The translations under genes were made by a program, and so were the position numbers. Under the pieces are notes generated by a model, which saw nothing but the letters and a program-made list of their open reading frames with translations, had not been told where the DNA came from and made no database searches. DNA of 64,000 nt from Ifrita kowaldi (lineage: Eukaryota > Chordata > Aves > Passeriformes > Cinclosomatidae): contig VZRS01000329.1 in the NCBI GenBank assembly GCA_013398055.1, positions 124,001 to 188,000 on the forward strand. Reading direction: 5' to 3'. Shown here in pieces: positions 55,401 through 62,683 of the stretch (position 1 is its first letter; each line of letters starts with the position of its first letter).

Positions 55401-58400
55401 GAAAGGAAAGTGATTGAAAACTTTATTGTCAAAAATTTCAAGATCAGGTGAAGATTAAGTTACAATGTATTTGACTCGAAGCTGAAAATTTGCTGAGTAC
55501 AACTTTTCATTTGGAGAAAGAAATTGTCTCCTAGTGATAATCTGTTCTGATTTCACTGGAACTTCTGCTAATCTGTATTCTACTTTTTAAAATGTTCCTA
55601 AAGTAGTCATATGCATGATTTTTGTTTTAAAGACAACAATTATATTGGCTAATTAGTTGTTAACTGTGGAGTAACAAAAAGTTACGAAAAGAATTCTCAC
55701 ATTGCTGTGCATTCTGGTAATGCTCCAGCAACAGTCATGGGGTAAAAAAATGTCCTTTTGACACAGTCCAAAATTTAAAGAGCTAATGTATTATAATACA
55801 GTTACTATTTTTATGAAGTCTGTTCAAAACATTGATACTGTTCACAGCTAGTCACAGTACCCAAATCTAAATAAATCCAAATAAAAATCTAAGGCAAGGC
55901 TAGTATTTTATTGTTGTGATTAAAGGTACTAGTAGAAGAAACAAGCATATTATTTTTCACTGAAAACTAATAACTTGTTTCTTTCATTACAGTGGGCTCT
56001 TTCTGTGCTTGCACAAGCTCCAATAACAACACTTACTGGTGTTTGCGAACTGTTAATGACACCCACAATTTTCTCTTTTGTGAGTTTGCAACTGGCTTCT
56101 TGGAATATTTTGATATGAACACTGACCCCTATCAGGTAAACCCCTTTCCCTGTTACAAAATATCATTCACCAGACTCCTCTAGGGTTTTTTAAATTTTTG
56201 TTAACAAGTGTAATTTCCCTTCATTCCTCTCTTTCTCAGCTGACCAATACAGTTCACACAGTGGAAAGAGGCATTTTGAATCAATTACACATCCAGCTGA
56301 TGGAACTGCGAAGTTGTCAAGGTTACAAGCAGTGCAATCCGAGGCCGAAGGGACTTGAAACAGGTACAAGAGAAACAGTAGCGTTTATTTCCATTTTATT
56401 AATATTTTTTTAATCTACCTAAGTTCTAATTGTATCCATGAAATGTCACTCTCCTAAGTGTTGCTCTGAAAAATTTGGAATTACCCATATACACCATCCT
56501 GCACATCCACATGACCAGGAAGCTTCTTTGTAAGTTTGCACAGGTTATTCTTGACAGATACTGATGGCAAAAGCCATCATTTGACAGAAATGCTGCAGAA
56601 GTGAAATCGTTATTGGAGCTAATCAATAATGGCCACACACAGATCTTCACAGCCATGACTCTTTTCTCCATTGCAGGGTTTATTTCATTCGTTTTTGCCT
56701 CCCAGTATCAGGTGAGGTGTTAAATCCAGTGTTTATTTCAAATGCTGTCTGCCTATGTGAACAACTTCGGGTTCCCTACCGCAACTGAGACTTAACGTTG
56801 CAAACTTCTAATCAGCAGTAGTCTCCTTCATTTTTGAAGAAAGCAATATTTCTTTACAAGGGTCTCTGAGTTAAAAAAAAAGCTGGTATTTTTACTTCAC
56901 GTCTCTGGAATTCGTTGCACTTAACTTTGGTTGATTGAACATTGTGATTTATTTTTTTTCACAGGAATACTCCATTCTACATGATTTGTGGTGTTGCATC
57001 TTTGTATCTCTTTCTACATCTACAAATGTTTCTCTTTTTTACAATTTCTAATTGTTTGGGGTTTTTGTTATTTTTGAAAACCTGTGGGTTTTCAGTTCTT
57101 TTATGTAAAACTTCCAGGAAATCTTTGTTGGACTGCAGCTCTGTCTTTATTTAACACAGTACATTTCTTTTTAGGAATTAGATGCTGTGCATGGAAAACT
57201 ACATTTTGAATGGTTTTACAAGTTCTAAACACTAACAAAAGTTACTCTTGTATTTTCCTATATCAGGAAATAAAGATGGAGGAAGCTCTGATCCACACAG
57301 GTATCCACACTTTTTTATTCTCCTCAGCAGCTTCTTTCCAAATAATTGCATGACTCCAGTCCATTTCAACTAATGTCTGTATCCTGCCATGTTGCACACA
57401 GCATAGCTTTTGATGCATGCATTTTCTAACTACTCCACACTGAACTTGGCCATTGTTTTTTAGATCTACCATTCTGCATTTAACGTAGCTCATTGTCATA
57501 GCAAGACTTCATACAGCTCATATTTCATGCCTGTACTTCTTAGATGTTTGCCCAAGGAAAATTACCCTGAAAGAATCACCTCTTTTGGGCTGCTCTCATG
57601 TTATCGTGTTGATTTTGGATGGGTTGGAGGTGTTTTTCTGGTTTTATTTAGTAAGTCTTCACAGCTGCTTTTCACATGTAAACCAAATATGCTTACGAGG
57701 CTTTCTGAGGTACAAAGAACCTAATCAAACCTATGGAAGCAAAGCAAAATCTTCTCAGTGGCTTTAGGAAATGTTGGCAGATACCGCTTTAAGCAAAAGC
57801 AGTGCGCAATGTGAGCAGCCCGTGCTCAGAAGCCAGCAGGAGACTGTTCAATATAAGTGTGGCAGAAAAATGAGGCTCCTTTGGGCTGAGACCAGATCAG
57901 ACAAGCATGAAATGAAATTTCCTAAAAAGGTTGTATTATTTGAACTGAGGAAAGGCAACAGGTGAGGTTTTTTATCCCTAAAAAAGTATATGTAAAAGGC
58001 TTGAACCTGAAGAATACATGACAGACAGCTCTTCAAAAGTATATTTTTCTTTTTTAAAATATGCTTATTGTACCCACATGTTTATCACGTAGAGGAACCC
58101 TGTGTCTCCTGGTGGAGAAACCAGTCAAACACAACATAAAAACCCAAAGAGACTGAAAAAAACTGCAGCTCTTGACAGTACTGTGCTTGCTGTTCATGGA
58201 GCAGTACTTGTCCTCAGGGTGAAAAACAGATTAACATCTGTGGAGTGTCATATTTAAACTGGACTCCTTTTCACAGTTTATAATTTTTATACATTTTCAG
58301 CTCTATGCACTGTGGAGGAGTAGCTCCTGGTATACAGTGCTTACTTGAAAAGTAAACAAGGGAGTCCAAGGGGTGTACAAGTCTACATAAAACCTTTTTC

Positions 58401-61400
58401 ACAGGGTCTTCTGAAAAGAACCTTGTCACCAGCTTCCAGCAGTCAGAGAACAATTAAAGTAATGTATTTCAATGTACAGATCTCCAGTTTAAGCATCTAA
58501 ATTTTGTTTTGCAGCCAATTTTGTATTTTTTCAACTGAGTAGTTTCGGAATCTAGGAAAATGACAAGCTTTTGTTTGGTTTATATCCCACTGTTTGCATT
58601 GCTCATTACAGCCTGGTGGGAACTGGTTACTACAATGATAGAAAGTAATCCCTGTAATTATGCTTTTAAGTCTTTCATTAGAAGGCATCCTTGTAAGTAA
58701 GCATTTCTCATTTTAACTACAAATCTAACAGAAATGGCATTCTTGAATTGTAGGATTGCATGAAATAGTAGAGCACACAGGATTAATCTTTAAATTACAT
58801 CTTCCTACACTGTTTAGTAACAAAAACATTTTAACTTCTGCTACCAAAGAACATACAATAAACATTTTGCTACTGTGATAAATAGCAGGTGTAATACAAC
58901 ACAAGCAATATTGCTCTGTGCTGTGACATTCCAGACACCCAGTTTCTCAATTTACACAGATGCCTGGGTTCAACATTTTGGTTCAGGCCCCCTCTTGGCG
59001 GAGTATGTTTTTCTTTTCTTAAACAAAAAAACCCAACCAACCAACCACACAACCAAACAAAAAACCCCAAACCAACCAACCAACCAAAAAAAAAAAAAGA
59101 AAAAACTAACAACAAAAAAAAAACAAAACAGAGAAAAACCCCAAAAAATTAAATTAACAACCCGCATTTATCAGAAATCATTGAAACAATCTACAAGAGG
59201 ATCCTTTTCTTGCTCCCTGCAGAGAAACAAGTGGAATAACAATGGAAAGTCATCTGAACTGCCCCTTAGGCTTCCTTCAGATCATGTAGATTCTCCACTC
59301 AGACCTGTTTCCAGTTCAAAATGCCCTGAGTTAGTAAAGCACTGCCTGTGTTGCAGTAAAACACTGGCACAACAGGCCCATGTGGAAATAGCCAGTATAA
59401 TGCAGTTTGCTTTACACAGAGGGAGAAAGAGCTTCAGCAGGGAAGAACTGGTGTCACCTCTGTCCTTTGATGGACAGAGTGTGGCTCTGCAGACGTGGCT
59501 GGTAACAGGATGTGTCAACTGCACACTCCTCTCTCCTCTCCTACTTGTCTGTAATTTTTCAAAGCCACCAAGGATAGGATTGTACCCACCTATCTTTAGT
59601 CTCAAAGGAGACATATTCAAAAATCTTAGTTTTGAGACAACACAGGCACAGAGCGCATCATAGAGGATGCCAGGGTAGGATAAATGGAGAGTAAAGATTA
59701 ACTAAAACTTGATCTAAAAATGAACAATCAAACAACAACAAAAAAATAGCAAGTTTTGTTTTGAACACATAGTGACAATTTTTTTTCTCTTTTGGATCTA
59801 TAGCATAGCTGAGAAATTCCAAAATGTTGATCAAGGAAACCACTGCCATGCTGCTTCTCAAATGTAACTCATCTGCACTTTCCCGTTTCGTACCTATTTG
59901 TAACAAAATTTCTTACAGGGGAAAAAAATCTCTTCCTTCCTCTCTCCTTCCCTCTGTATGCTTTGATTTCAGTGGGAAACTTTCCACACTTACTGCAAGT
60001 TGTGGAATTAAACTGTGAGGTAACTTGCTCAGTCAACCAAAATAGCTCTAGGACCTTAAGACTTTGCTTCCCCATTTGTTTAACATGCATGAATACAAGT
60101 TACCTCTGTCTTCAAACAAGCTATTTTCCTTTGCTTGATGCAAAGACCATGGAACAATTCCCAGTGCCTTCCCAGCTGTGAAACTTCTCTGAGATTGCAG
60201 AAACAGTGCCACATTTAGAGGGAAAAAAGTAGATCCAGAGTGAAGGACCACGTAGCTCTGACTCAGGCTTTCAGCTATTTTGTAGGAATAGAGCAAACTC
60301 CTTGCTGATCTTACTCCTGTGCAGTACAGCCCCATTGCCCTGCTGCTGAGGCTCCTCAGAAACCCTGTTCCTCTTCACTGGTCCCCAGACTTCCCCACTT
60401 CTCACCCTGCCACCGCAGCTCAAGCCTCTGTCCCACGGCTGGGGATGGGCAGCAGAGGCCCCTCTGGGCCCAAAAGCACCTTTCTGGCTCCTGCTTTGCC
60501 CCCCACTCCCCTGGTGTATCCCCAAACCTGTTACCAGTCAAACAGCATCACTTCTTTTTCAGTTCCCTGCCATAACATACCAACTCACTTGACTGTCCCT
60601 ACAACAGTTTGTTTTCCTATACAGGCTCTAACGTGGCAAAGAAAAAGAAAAAAGGAAAAAAAAACCTTGCCAATAGAAATAATAACAGAAAAATTTAAAT
60701 ATTTTTGCATTTGCATTGTGGTTAATATCTTAGAGGGTTTAATGACTAAATTCCTTGAAAAAGCAGCCCCCTGCCGTGATGTTTTCTAGGGCCCTTTATG
60801 CCTCTAAGCACTGGAATAGTAAATCTTCTTTATGAAACCTCTGTGGTATTTAATTATCTTTTGTTTCAGGAAACAAATTATCCATAATTTGATTCATGAA
60901 GATGGCTCTCATGTGGCCATGCCATGATTTCATTTCTCTTGTCTACTTCAGGAAAGAAAGAAGATGCTCTGTCATAGTTGTTCTACCAAATCCAAAAAAG
61001 CTTGTGTTTCTTCCTGGAACAGGAAGACTGTCAAATGTTTGCAAAAACAAATATTTCTAGAATTTGATATTAAAAAAATAAAATATTTAAATATTATGTT
61101 GTGAAATATTTCCAATTAAGAGCAAAGATTCAGGTGTTTTCAAATAAAAAAAGTGGTCTCCTTTTGGTAGGAACAGAGTAAGGGCCCACGTTGTAAGAAA
61201 ATCTCAAGGGTTTTTTCTGACCGTAATGGTATTTTTCTGACTTTCCATATGATGGACTAAATACTGGAGAAATTCTTTTACTGTGAAATCCCAAGCTAGT
61301 AAGAAGCAAAGAATGTAATCTGTGATAGAGACAAGTTGTATCTTCTGTTCCACTTAAATAATGAGAAAGGGCAACTTAAAACACAATTCATGGAGATGCC

Positions 61401-62683
61401 AAGAACCATCTGCAGGGATGCAGGGCTCAAAATAGATGAAGATTTGAGCTCGGTTCACATAGCTGGACTATAGCCACTTGAACTTCTAAAGTAATTGCTA
61501 CTAGCCAGCCTGCCTGCCTGTACAATTATCAGGAAGAGAATAAATCATTATGAACTAATTAATTACTAAAGATAGCCTGCAATATCATTTATAAGGACAA
61601 AACTGTCACTTTCCCTGACAGACATTTTCATTACCTGATTCATCTTTCCTTGTAGACCACCTTGTTGATGAAATCTTATCAGTGAATCCAGTCTGCCCAG
61701 TGAATTAAATAAAATAATGCTGTTCAGTGTTACTTTTCAGTATAAAATGGGCTTCACAACACAGCTGATAATCTGAGTCACTATAGTTACTGTAGTGAAA
61801 CTTAAATATTTTGGAAATGGGTTTCTTTTATGTCTTCGCATTTTCTGGCTGTGATCAATAAAAAACGCAGCTCCATTGTTACTTATAGACTCATATCTAT
61901 GCCCTTTATTCAGACTTACTATTTGAAAAGGCTGTTAGATACTTTCTTTGAAAGCTTTTTTTAAGAAACAAAACCTTAAGAAAGTTCTCTGTGTATATTT
62001 TAACACTATTTCACAAAGTGGTGCAGTCCTATAAATTAATTCACATCAATTTTTGACAGCTTTTATTTCCCCTAATTGCTCCATGTAAACTAAAATGAAT
62101 GTTTACCAAATAGATTAAAACCCCCTTTGGCTATCATTTACTAAATCAAATGAATCTGGTTAGTTTGTAGATCATATTTTTTAAGCTACCCAGAAACAAA
62201 ATTCATGTGGGCATTGGAGTTCAGGTCAGCAATGGCTTTCGGATTGGTCCCATCTTTTACATTTAACCATTGTTTGGTTACTGCGTATTTTGCTGGTGTG
62301 CTCAAGAAAGGCAAATGGATTATTTGTGTATTGAAACACTTTTCCTGCCTTAAAATATCAGAGGAAGGACTTATCTCTGAATGCCATCACAAAGCCCCAT
62401 TAGACCAGATTCTGTTCTTTTTTCACTCAGCCCAAGGATGTAGCAGGAGACAGGGGGGTTCTTGGAGTTGTGAACACATCCTAGGCCAGAACCATTCATC
62501 TGATGTCAGTAGAGGTGGAGCATCTCACACTTTGAGCTACCTACTTTATGAGCAGTGGTGCTTTCAAGCCAATTGAAGTAGAGACACACGTGGAAGCTTT
62601 GCTTGCACCTTTAATAGCGTTCACCAGTAGGCTTTATTCTTTCTTTCAACAGAGGACAGTTATGGGATGGATGGGAAGGCTAA
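1088..62683 (+). CDS. SULF1: SULF1, extracellular heparan-sulfate 6-O-endosulfatase (19 coding exons, 867 aa)
   Basis: SULF1 is secreted or held at the cell surface and removes 6-O-sulfates inside heparan sulfate chains, which changes Wnt, FGF, BMP and VEGF signalling (family knowledge). The joined exons 1088-1259, 6676-6915, 19258-19409, 21453-21622, 31217-31367, 32371-32546, 33110-33238, 33501-33557, 34543-34672, 48231-48447, 51617-51863, 53552-53648, 53734-53828, 54242-54307, 54804-54976, 55993-56135, 56240-56363, 57267-57300 and 62653-62683 sum to 2,604 nt with no internal stop. Visible landmarks are an N-terminal signal peptide, metal ligands Asp51/Asp52, formylglycine precursor Cys87 (C-C-P-S-R), Asp316/His317, a basic hydrophilic domain from about residue 416 to 740, an R-Q-T-R furin-like site near 541-544, and the SULF tail G-Q-L-W-D-G-W-E-G. 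SULF1 rather than SULF2 is called because the hydrophilic domain and C-terminus follow avian Sulf1. The total of 867 residues equals the quail length as I remember it. Confidence 0.97.
1260..6675. other. SULF1 intron 1 (5.4 kb)
   Basis: A/T-rich intron. No gene, RNA or mobile element was recognised. It contains a T-run near 2126-2138, an A-rich patch near 5712-5735, and a ~65-nt pyrimidine tract at about 6186-6250. All open frames are short and look like chance. Confidence 0.8.
6676..6915 (+). CDS. SULF1: SULF1 exon 2: formylglycine catalytic motif
   Basis: This 240-nt exon encodes residues 58-137. It contains T-T-P-M-C-C-P-S-R-S-S-M-L-T-G-K-Y. Cys87 in C-X-P-X-R is the residue that the formylglycine-generating enzyme oxidises into the catalytic aldehyde. 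Acceptor CTACAG|GG; donor ACAG|GTAAGA. The exon is a multiple of three, so skipping it would keep the frame but remove the catalytic residue. Confidence 0.97.
7112..7139. repeat. Perfect 11-bp inverted repeat in LTR copy 1
   Basis: TAAGTCAAGAC, a six-base T-rich loop, then GTCTTGACTTA. The arms are perfectly complementary and could form a hairpin in RNA or single-stranded DNA. It lies in the upstream (U3-like) part of the LTR. Confidence 0.75.
7404..7446 (+). repeat. (ATT)n microsatellite inside LTR copy 1
   Basis: About 14 uninterrupted ATT units. Related LTRs have an A/T-rich trinucleotide region at this place, so the array probably grew from the element itself. Likely polymorphic in length. 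Confidence 0.9.
9680..9785 (-). mobile_element. MIR-like ancient SINE remnant
   Basis: GGGAAACTGAAACACAGAAA, then a stretch ending CAGGCCGGTCACAG, resembles the reverse complement of the MIR core (the 'cctcagtttcctc' region and the 'tgtgaccttgggcaagt' region). It is very diverged, as expected for an element older than birds. Confidence 0.45.
10288..10345 (+). repeat. Imperfect short tandem duplication
   Basis: The string CAGTAGCAGGGCAG occurs twice about 40 bp apart, each followed by a TTCAGAA block. This looks like a small local duplication with later substitutions. Confidence 0.6.
13198..13237 (+). repeat. CT-rich low-complexity tract
   Basis: A run of CCCTCTCT-type units in a wider C-rich segment (about 13030-13540). 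Low complexity; no function is visible. Confidence 0.8.
14190..14275 (+). mobile_element. MIR-like ancient SINE remnant
   Basis: GAGTGACTTAGGTCTAGCTG followed by TTAACCTCTTGGTGCCTCAG and TTTCCTCACC follows the MIR core in sense orientation. The match is clear over about 60 bases and then fades. Confidence 0.55.
19258..19409 (+). CDS. SULF1: SULF1 exon 3: sulfatase domain, residues 138-188
   Basis: The exon starts inside a T-run (CACAG|CTTTTTTTGGG) and encodes F-F-G-K-Y-L-N-E-Y-N-G-S-Y, a strongly conserved SULF segment with an N-G-S sequon, then N-Y-T (another sequon). It ends at AAG|GTATTT. Residue 174 is Ser where I remember Cys in mammalian SULF1; avian Sulf1 also has Ser there, as I recall. 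Confidence 0.96.
19410..21452. other. SULF1 intron 3 (2.0 kb)
   Basis: Contains an ATTAATTAA-rich stretch (about 19467-19500), a pyrimidine tract (about 19624-19662), and a perfect 20-bp-period duplication (20269-20307). No exon or mobile element was recognised. Confidence 0.8.
20269..20307 (+). repeat. Perfect two-copy tandem repeat, period 20
   Basis: TAGATGCTTTGGGAGAGCA occurs twice, one base apart, with no mismatches. The identity suggests a recent duplication. Confidence 0.85.
21453..21622 (+). CDS. SULF1: SULF1 exon 4: sulfatase domain, residues 189-244
   Basis: Acceptor GTTCCAG|GAC, donor CATAT|GTAAGT. It encodes the SULF-conserved D-Y-F-T-D-L-I-T-N-E-S segment (sequon N-E-S) and V-I-S-H-A-A-P-H-G-P-E-D, a core part of the catalytic fold. 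The exon breaks inside the codon of residue 245, which exon 5 completes as Ile. Confidence 0.96.
23125..23360 (-). mobile_element. Possible old CR1-family LINE remnant
   Basis: TCTTGTGGCAACAAGTTCCA and, further on, GAATAATGAACAGTCACTAT resemble reverse-complement CR1-type sequence that I remember from reptiles and birds. The match is weak and broken, so this may be wrong. Confidence 0.35.
28433..28512 (+). repeat. (GGTT)n microsatellite with GATT/TGTT interruptions
   Basis: About 19 tetranucleotide units with a few single-base changes. In the open frame across it the units read as repeats of Trp-Leu-Val-Gly/Asp/Cys, which looks hydrophobic but is only a product of the repeat. Confidence 0.9.
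28637..28703 (+). repeat. Short repeat cluster with inverted arm
   Basis: AGTGGGGTTTTGGA occurs twice exactly and once with a change (AGTGGAGTTTTGGA). Between them lies CAAAACCCCAC, the reverse complement of part of the unit. This could form a stem. Confidence 0.65.
31217..31367 (+). CDS. SULF1: SULF1 exon 5: sulfatase domain, residues 245-295
   Basis: Acceptor TCCTCCAG|C, donor AGA|GTGAGT. It encodes T-P-S-Y-N-Y-A-P-N-M-D-K-H-W-I-M through S-V-D-D-S-M-E-R, nearly identical in all vertebrate SULFs. The frame runs on after the donor for a few codons, so a simple open-frame scan overshoots the exon end. Confidence 0.96.
31368..32370. other. SULF1 intron 5 (1.0 kb)
   Basis: Unique A/T-rich sequence with no gene, repeat or RNA that I can recognise. 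Confidence 0.8.
32371..32546 (+). CDS. SULF1: SULF1 exon 6: second metal-ligand motif, residues 296-353
   Basis: Acceptor TTTGCAG|TTA, donor CAGT|GTACGT. It encodes I-I-Y-T-A-D-H-G-Y-H-I-G-Q-F-G; Asp316 and His317 complete the sulfatase metal and substrate site. The start L-H-Q-M-L-A-E-M differs from mammalian SULF1, as expected for an avian copy. Confidence 0.97.
32547..33109. other. SULF1 intron 6 (0.56 kb)
   Basis: Nothing recognisable apart from splice sites. A short perfect inverted pair, CCTCGTTG and CAACGAGG, lies at about 32843-32861. Confidence 0.8.
33110..33238 (+). CDS. SULF1: SULF1 exon 7: end of sulfatase fold, residues 354-396
   Basis: Acceptor TTTGCAG|AG, donor ACAG|GTGGGT. 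It encodes [21 protein letters not shown] and the K-S-V-L-K-L-L-D stretch typical of the C-terminal part of arylsulfatase-like domains. Length 129 nt, a multiple of three. Confidence 0.96.
33501..33557 (+). CDS. SULF1: SULF1 exon 8: 57-nt short exon, residues 397-415
   Basis: Acceptor ACTTTCAG|G, donor AGAGG|GTAATT. It encodes F-R-T-N-K-K-T-K-I-W-R-D-T-F-L-V-E-R, the link between the sulfatase domain and the hydrophilic domain. It is too short for an open-frame scan and was found by joining codon phases. It is a multiple of three. Confidence 0.95.
33558..34542. other. SULF1 intron 8 (1.0 kb)
   Basis: Pyrimidine-rich in parts. No gene or mobile element recognised. It ends in the atypical T-rich AATAAG acceptor of exon 9. 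Confidence 0.8.
34543..34672 (+). CDS. SULF1: SULF1 exon 9: start of hydrophilic domain, residues 416-459
   Basis: The acceptor is unusual: a T-rich tract then AATAAG|C, without a pyrimidine at -3. The donor is GACAG|GTAAGC. It encodes K-F-L-R-K-K-E-E, then L-P-K-Y-E-R-V-K-E-L-C-Q-Q-A and Y-Q-T-A-C-E-Q-P-G-Q, the conserved entry into the SULF-specific hydrophilic domain that binds heparan sulfate. Confidence 0.95.
35520..35910. other. GC-rich patch in intron 9
   Basis: The segment is clearly richer in G+C and CpG than its surroundings and open in several frames on both strands, which GC richness explains. It could be an intronic regulatory element or a decayed repeat. No motif identifies it. 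Confidence 0.4.
38335..38565 (+). mobile_element. Truncated CR1 LINE 3' fragment
   Basis: AAATTCTAAATAGATCCATG with AAAAAATGTTACCATGAACG and a late GATGAACTAAATGACCTCCA follows the CR1 3' end in sense orientation. It is strongly diverged and lacks the terminal short repeats. Confidence 0.7.
43941..43988 (+). repeat. (AGGAT)n pentanucleotide array
   Basis: Nearly ten exact AGGAT units. The array resumes in phase on the far side of the LTR (44583-44595), so it was one array, probably grown from the tail of the neighbouring CR1 element. Confidence 0.9.
43989..44582 (-). mobile_element. Solo LTR of the same avian ERVL-like family (copy 2)
   Basis: Read on the minus strand it starts TGTGCTGATTTTGGCTGGGG, then has a GATATGGCATATCC block and a TATAAAAA, and ends GGGGTTAAACCACTATA. 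These are the ends and landmarks of copy 1 in intron 2. ATAGG stands on both sides and fits a 5-bp ERVL-type target duplication, though the AGGAT array makes the length ambiguous. There is no internal viral gene. Confidence 0.8.
44583..45000 (-). mobile_element. Truncated CR1 LINE 3' end (minus strand)
   Basis: TTGGAAGGGACCTACAGTGA followed by GTCCAACTGC, later CCAAATGCCTCTTGAACATT and GACAGGCTTGG, is the reverse complement of the CR1 3' region. Its 3' tail faces the AGGAT array on the left. The right border is uncertain. Confidence 0.85.
48231..48447 (+). CDS. SULF1: SULF1 exon 10: hydrophilic domain, residues 460-531
   Basis: Acceptor CTCTCACAG|AAA, donor GCAAA|GTAAGT. It encodes K-W-Q-C-T-E-D-A-S-G-K-L-R-I-H-K-C-K and a basic region with C-N-C and Q-R-K-N-Q-R-Q-F-L-R. 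It follows a 13.6-kb intron, the longest in the window. The clustered Lys/Arg residues fit the heparan-binding role of this domain. Confidence 0.95.
48590..48925 (+). mobile_element. Truncated CR1 LINE 3' end (plus strand)
   Basis: The segment runs from TAAGTACCTGAAGTGGGCCT through CCCTGGAACAGGTTGTCCAG and GGATGCCCCATCCCTCGACG to CGTTCTGTGATTCTGATAG, the typical CR1 3' end and terminal short repeat. The long minus-strand frame across it is an antisense artefact. Confidence 0.9.
48940..49270. promoter_or_regulatory. CpG-dense segment, possible intronic CpG island
   Basis: By eye about 30 CpG dinucleotides fall in some 330 bases, while neighbouring intron has very few. It directly follows the CR1 tail. 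It might be an intronic promoter or enhancer, or part of a GC-rich repeat I do not know. No TATA box or first-exon donor was identified. Confidence 0.35.
51558..51591 (+). repeat. (TA)n run near the exon 11 acceptor
   Basis: About a dozen TA units with one CA break lie only some 25-55 bases before the acceptor at 51616, where a branch point is expected. Length variation could matter for exon 11 splicing (inference). Confidence 0.8.
51617..51863 (+). CDS. SULF1: SULF1 exon 11: hydrophilic domain with furin-like sites, residues 532-613
   Basis: Acceptor CGCTTCAG|AA, donor CACAA|GTATGG. It encodes [20 protein letters not shown]; R-Q-T-R (541-544) is a furin-type R-X-X-R. A second candidate is R-S-I-T-K-R (570-575). 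SULFs are cut by furin-like convertases into 75- and 50-kDa parts (family knowledge). The following acidic, variable region is the least conserved part of the protein. Confidence 0.95.
51864..53551. other. SULF1 intron 11 (1.7 kb)
   Basis: A/T-rich, with a T-rich tract near 52499-52530. No gene or mobile element recognised. Confidence 0.8.
53552..53648 (+). CDS. SULF1: SULF1 exon 12: residues 614-646
   Basis: Acceptor CATCTACAG|A, donor AAGGAG|GTAAGA. It encodes [25 protein letters not shown], with the sequon N-D-T. Only 85 bp of intron separate it from exon 13. Confidence 0.95.
53734..53828 (+). CDS. SULF1: SULF1 exon 13: coiled-coil-like segment, residues 647-677
   Basis: Acceptor CTCTGCAG|ATC, donor ACAGAG|GTATGA. 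It encodes I-E-A-L-Q-D-K-I-K-N-L-R-E-V-R-G-H-L-K-R-R-K, a helical charged segment that could form a coiled coil, ending in D-E-C-D-C. Confidence 0.95.
53829..54241. other. SULF1 intron 13 (0.41 kb)
   Basis: Unique A/T-rich sequence. It contains AATAAA near 54001, without other support for an early transcript end. Confidence 0.8.
54242..54307 (+). CDS. SULF1: SULF1 exon 14: 66-nt short exon, residues 678-699
   Basis: Acceptor CCCTGTAG|C, donor TTCAA|GTAAGA. It encodes Y-Y-N-K-E-K-G-V-R-A-Q-E-K-L-K-S-H-L-H-P-F. It is a multiple of three, so skipping would keep the frame. Found by phase matching because it is very short. Confidence 0.94.
54308..54803. other. SULF1 intron 14 (0.5 kb)
   Basis: Nothing recognisable; a GGTTTGGGTTTTG-type G/T-rich stretch lies near 54386-54411. 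Confidence 0.8.
54804..54976 (+). CDS. SULF1: SULF1 exon 15: Lys/Arg-rich end of hydrophilic domain, residues 700-757
   Basis: Acceptor CTGAGCAG|A, donor GGAACT|GTGAGT. It opens with E-A-A-Q-E-V-D-G-K-L-Q-L-F-K-E-N, continues with an extreme basic run (R-R-R-K-K-E-R-K-G-K-R-R-Q-K-K), and ends in L-T-C-F-T-H-D-N-N-H-W-Q-T-A-P-F-W-N. The basic run is a likely heparan-sulfate contact. Confidence 0.95.
54977..55992. other. SULF1 intron 15 (1.0 kb)
   Basis: A/T-rich unique sequence with no recognisable feature. Confidence 0.8.
55993..56135 (+). CDS. SULF1: SULF1 exon 16: Cys-rich C-terminal region, residues 758-805
   Basis: Acceptor TCATTACAG|TG, donor TATCAG|GTAAAC. It encodes G-S-F-C-A-C-T-S-S-N-N-N-T-Y-W-C-L-R-T-V-N-D-T-H-N-F-L, with sequons N-N-T and N-D-T, then F-C-E-F-A-T-G-F-L-E-Y-F-D. 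This region is shared by SULF1 and SULF2 and helps complete the folded enzyme. Confidence 0.96.
56240..56363 (+). CDS. SULF1: SULF1 exon 17: residues 806-846, branch point of two C-termini
   Basis: Acceptor TTTCTCAG|CTG, donor AAACAG|GTACAA. It encodes L-T-N-T-V-H-T-V-E-R-G-I-L-N-Q-L, then M-E-L-R-S-C-Q-G-Y-K-Q-C-N-P-R-P-K-G-L-E-T. It ends with one unpaired G. Joined to exon 18 this G starts a Gly codon and leads to the normal tail. Joined directly to exon 19 it starts a Glu codon and enters the second frame of that exon. Confidence 0.96.
56364..57266. other. SULF1 intron 17 (0.9 kb)
   Basis: No repeat or gene recognised. It precedes the 34-nt microexon and ends in a weak, interrupted pyrimidine tract, of interest for exon 18 skipping. 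Confidence 0.8.
57267..57300 (+). CDS. SULF1: SULF1 exon 18: 34-nt microexon that sets the final frame
   Basis: Acceptor TATATCAG|GA, donor CACAG|GTATCC. It encodes residues 847-857, G-N-K-D-G-G-S-S-D-P-H, and the first two bases of Arg858. The K-D-G-G-S motif is shared with other SULFs. Because 34 is not a multiple of three, inclusion or skipping decides which frame of exon 19 is read. The acceptor has a poor pyrimidine tract (TTTTCCTATATCAG), which could favour partial skipping (inference). Confidence 0.93.
57301..62652. other. SULF1 intron 18 (5.4 kb)
   Basis: Holds an (AACC)n/A-rich repeat (59022-59137) and a C-rich patch (about 60300-60545). No further exon is convincing. The last bases TCTTTCTTTCAACAG form a good acceptor for exon 19. 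Confidence 0.8.
59022..59137 (+). repeat. (AACC)n and A-rich low-complexity tract
   Basis: CCAACCAACCAACCA blocks are mixed with A-runs of up to 12. The minus strand reads (GGTT)n, like the array at 28433-28512. The 262-codon plus-strand frame across it is open because of the repeat. Confidence 0.9.
62653..62683 (+). CDS. SULF1: SULF1 exon 19, canonical frame: last residues and stop
   Basis: Acceptor CTTTCAACAG|A. With exon 18 included, the exon reads R-G-Q-L-W-D-G-W-E-G followed by TAA at 62681-62683, the tail conserved between SULF1 and SULF2. The same 31 bases are also open in the second frame described in the next entry. Confidence 0.96.

Noticed and set aside
58875..59663. 262-codon plus-strand open frame in intron 18
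   Set aside because: Its middle is the AACC/A-rich repeat, which cannot give stops in that frame, and the product is Lys/Asn/Pro-Thr low complexity.
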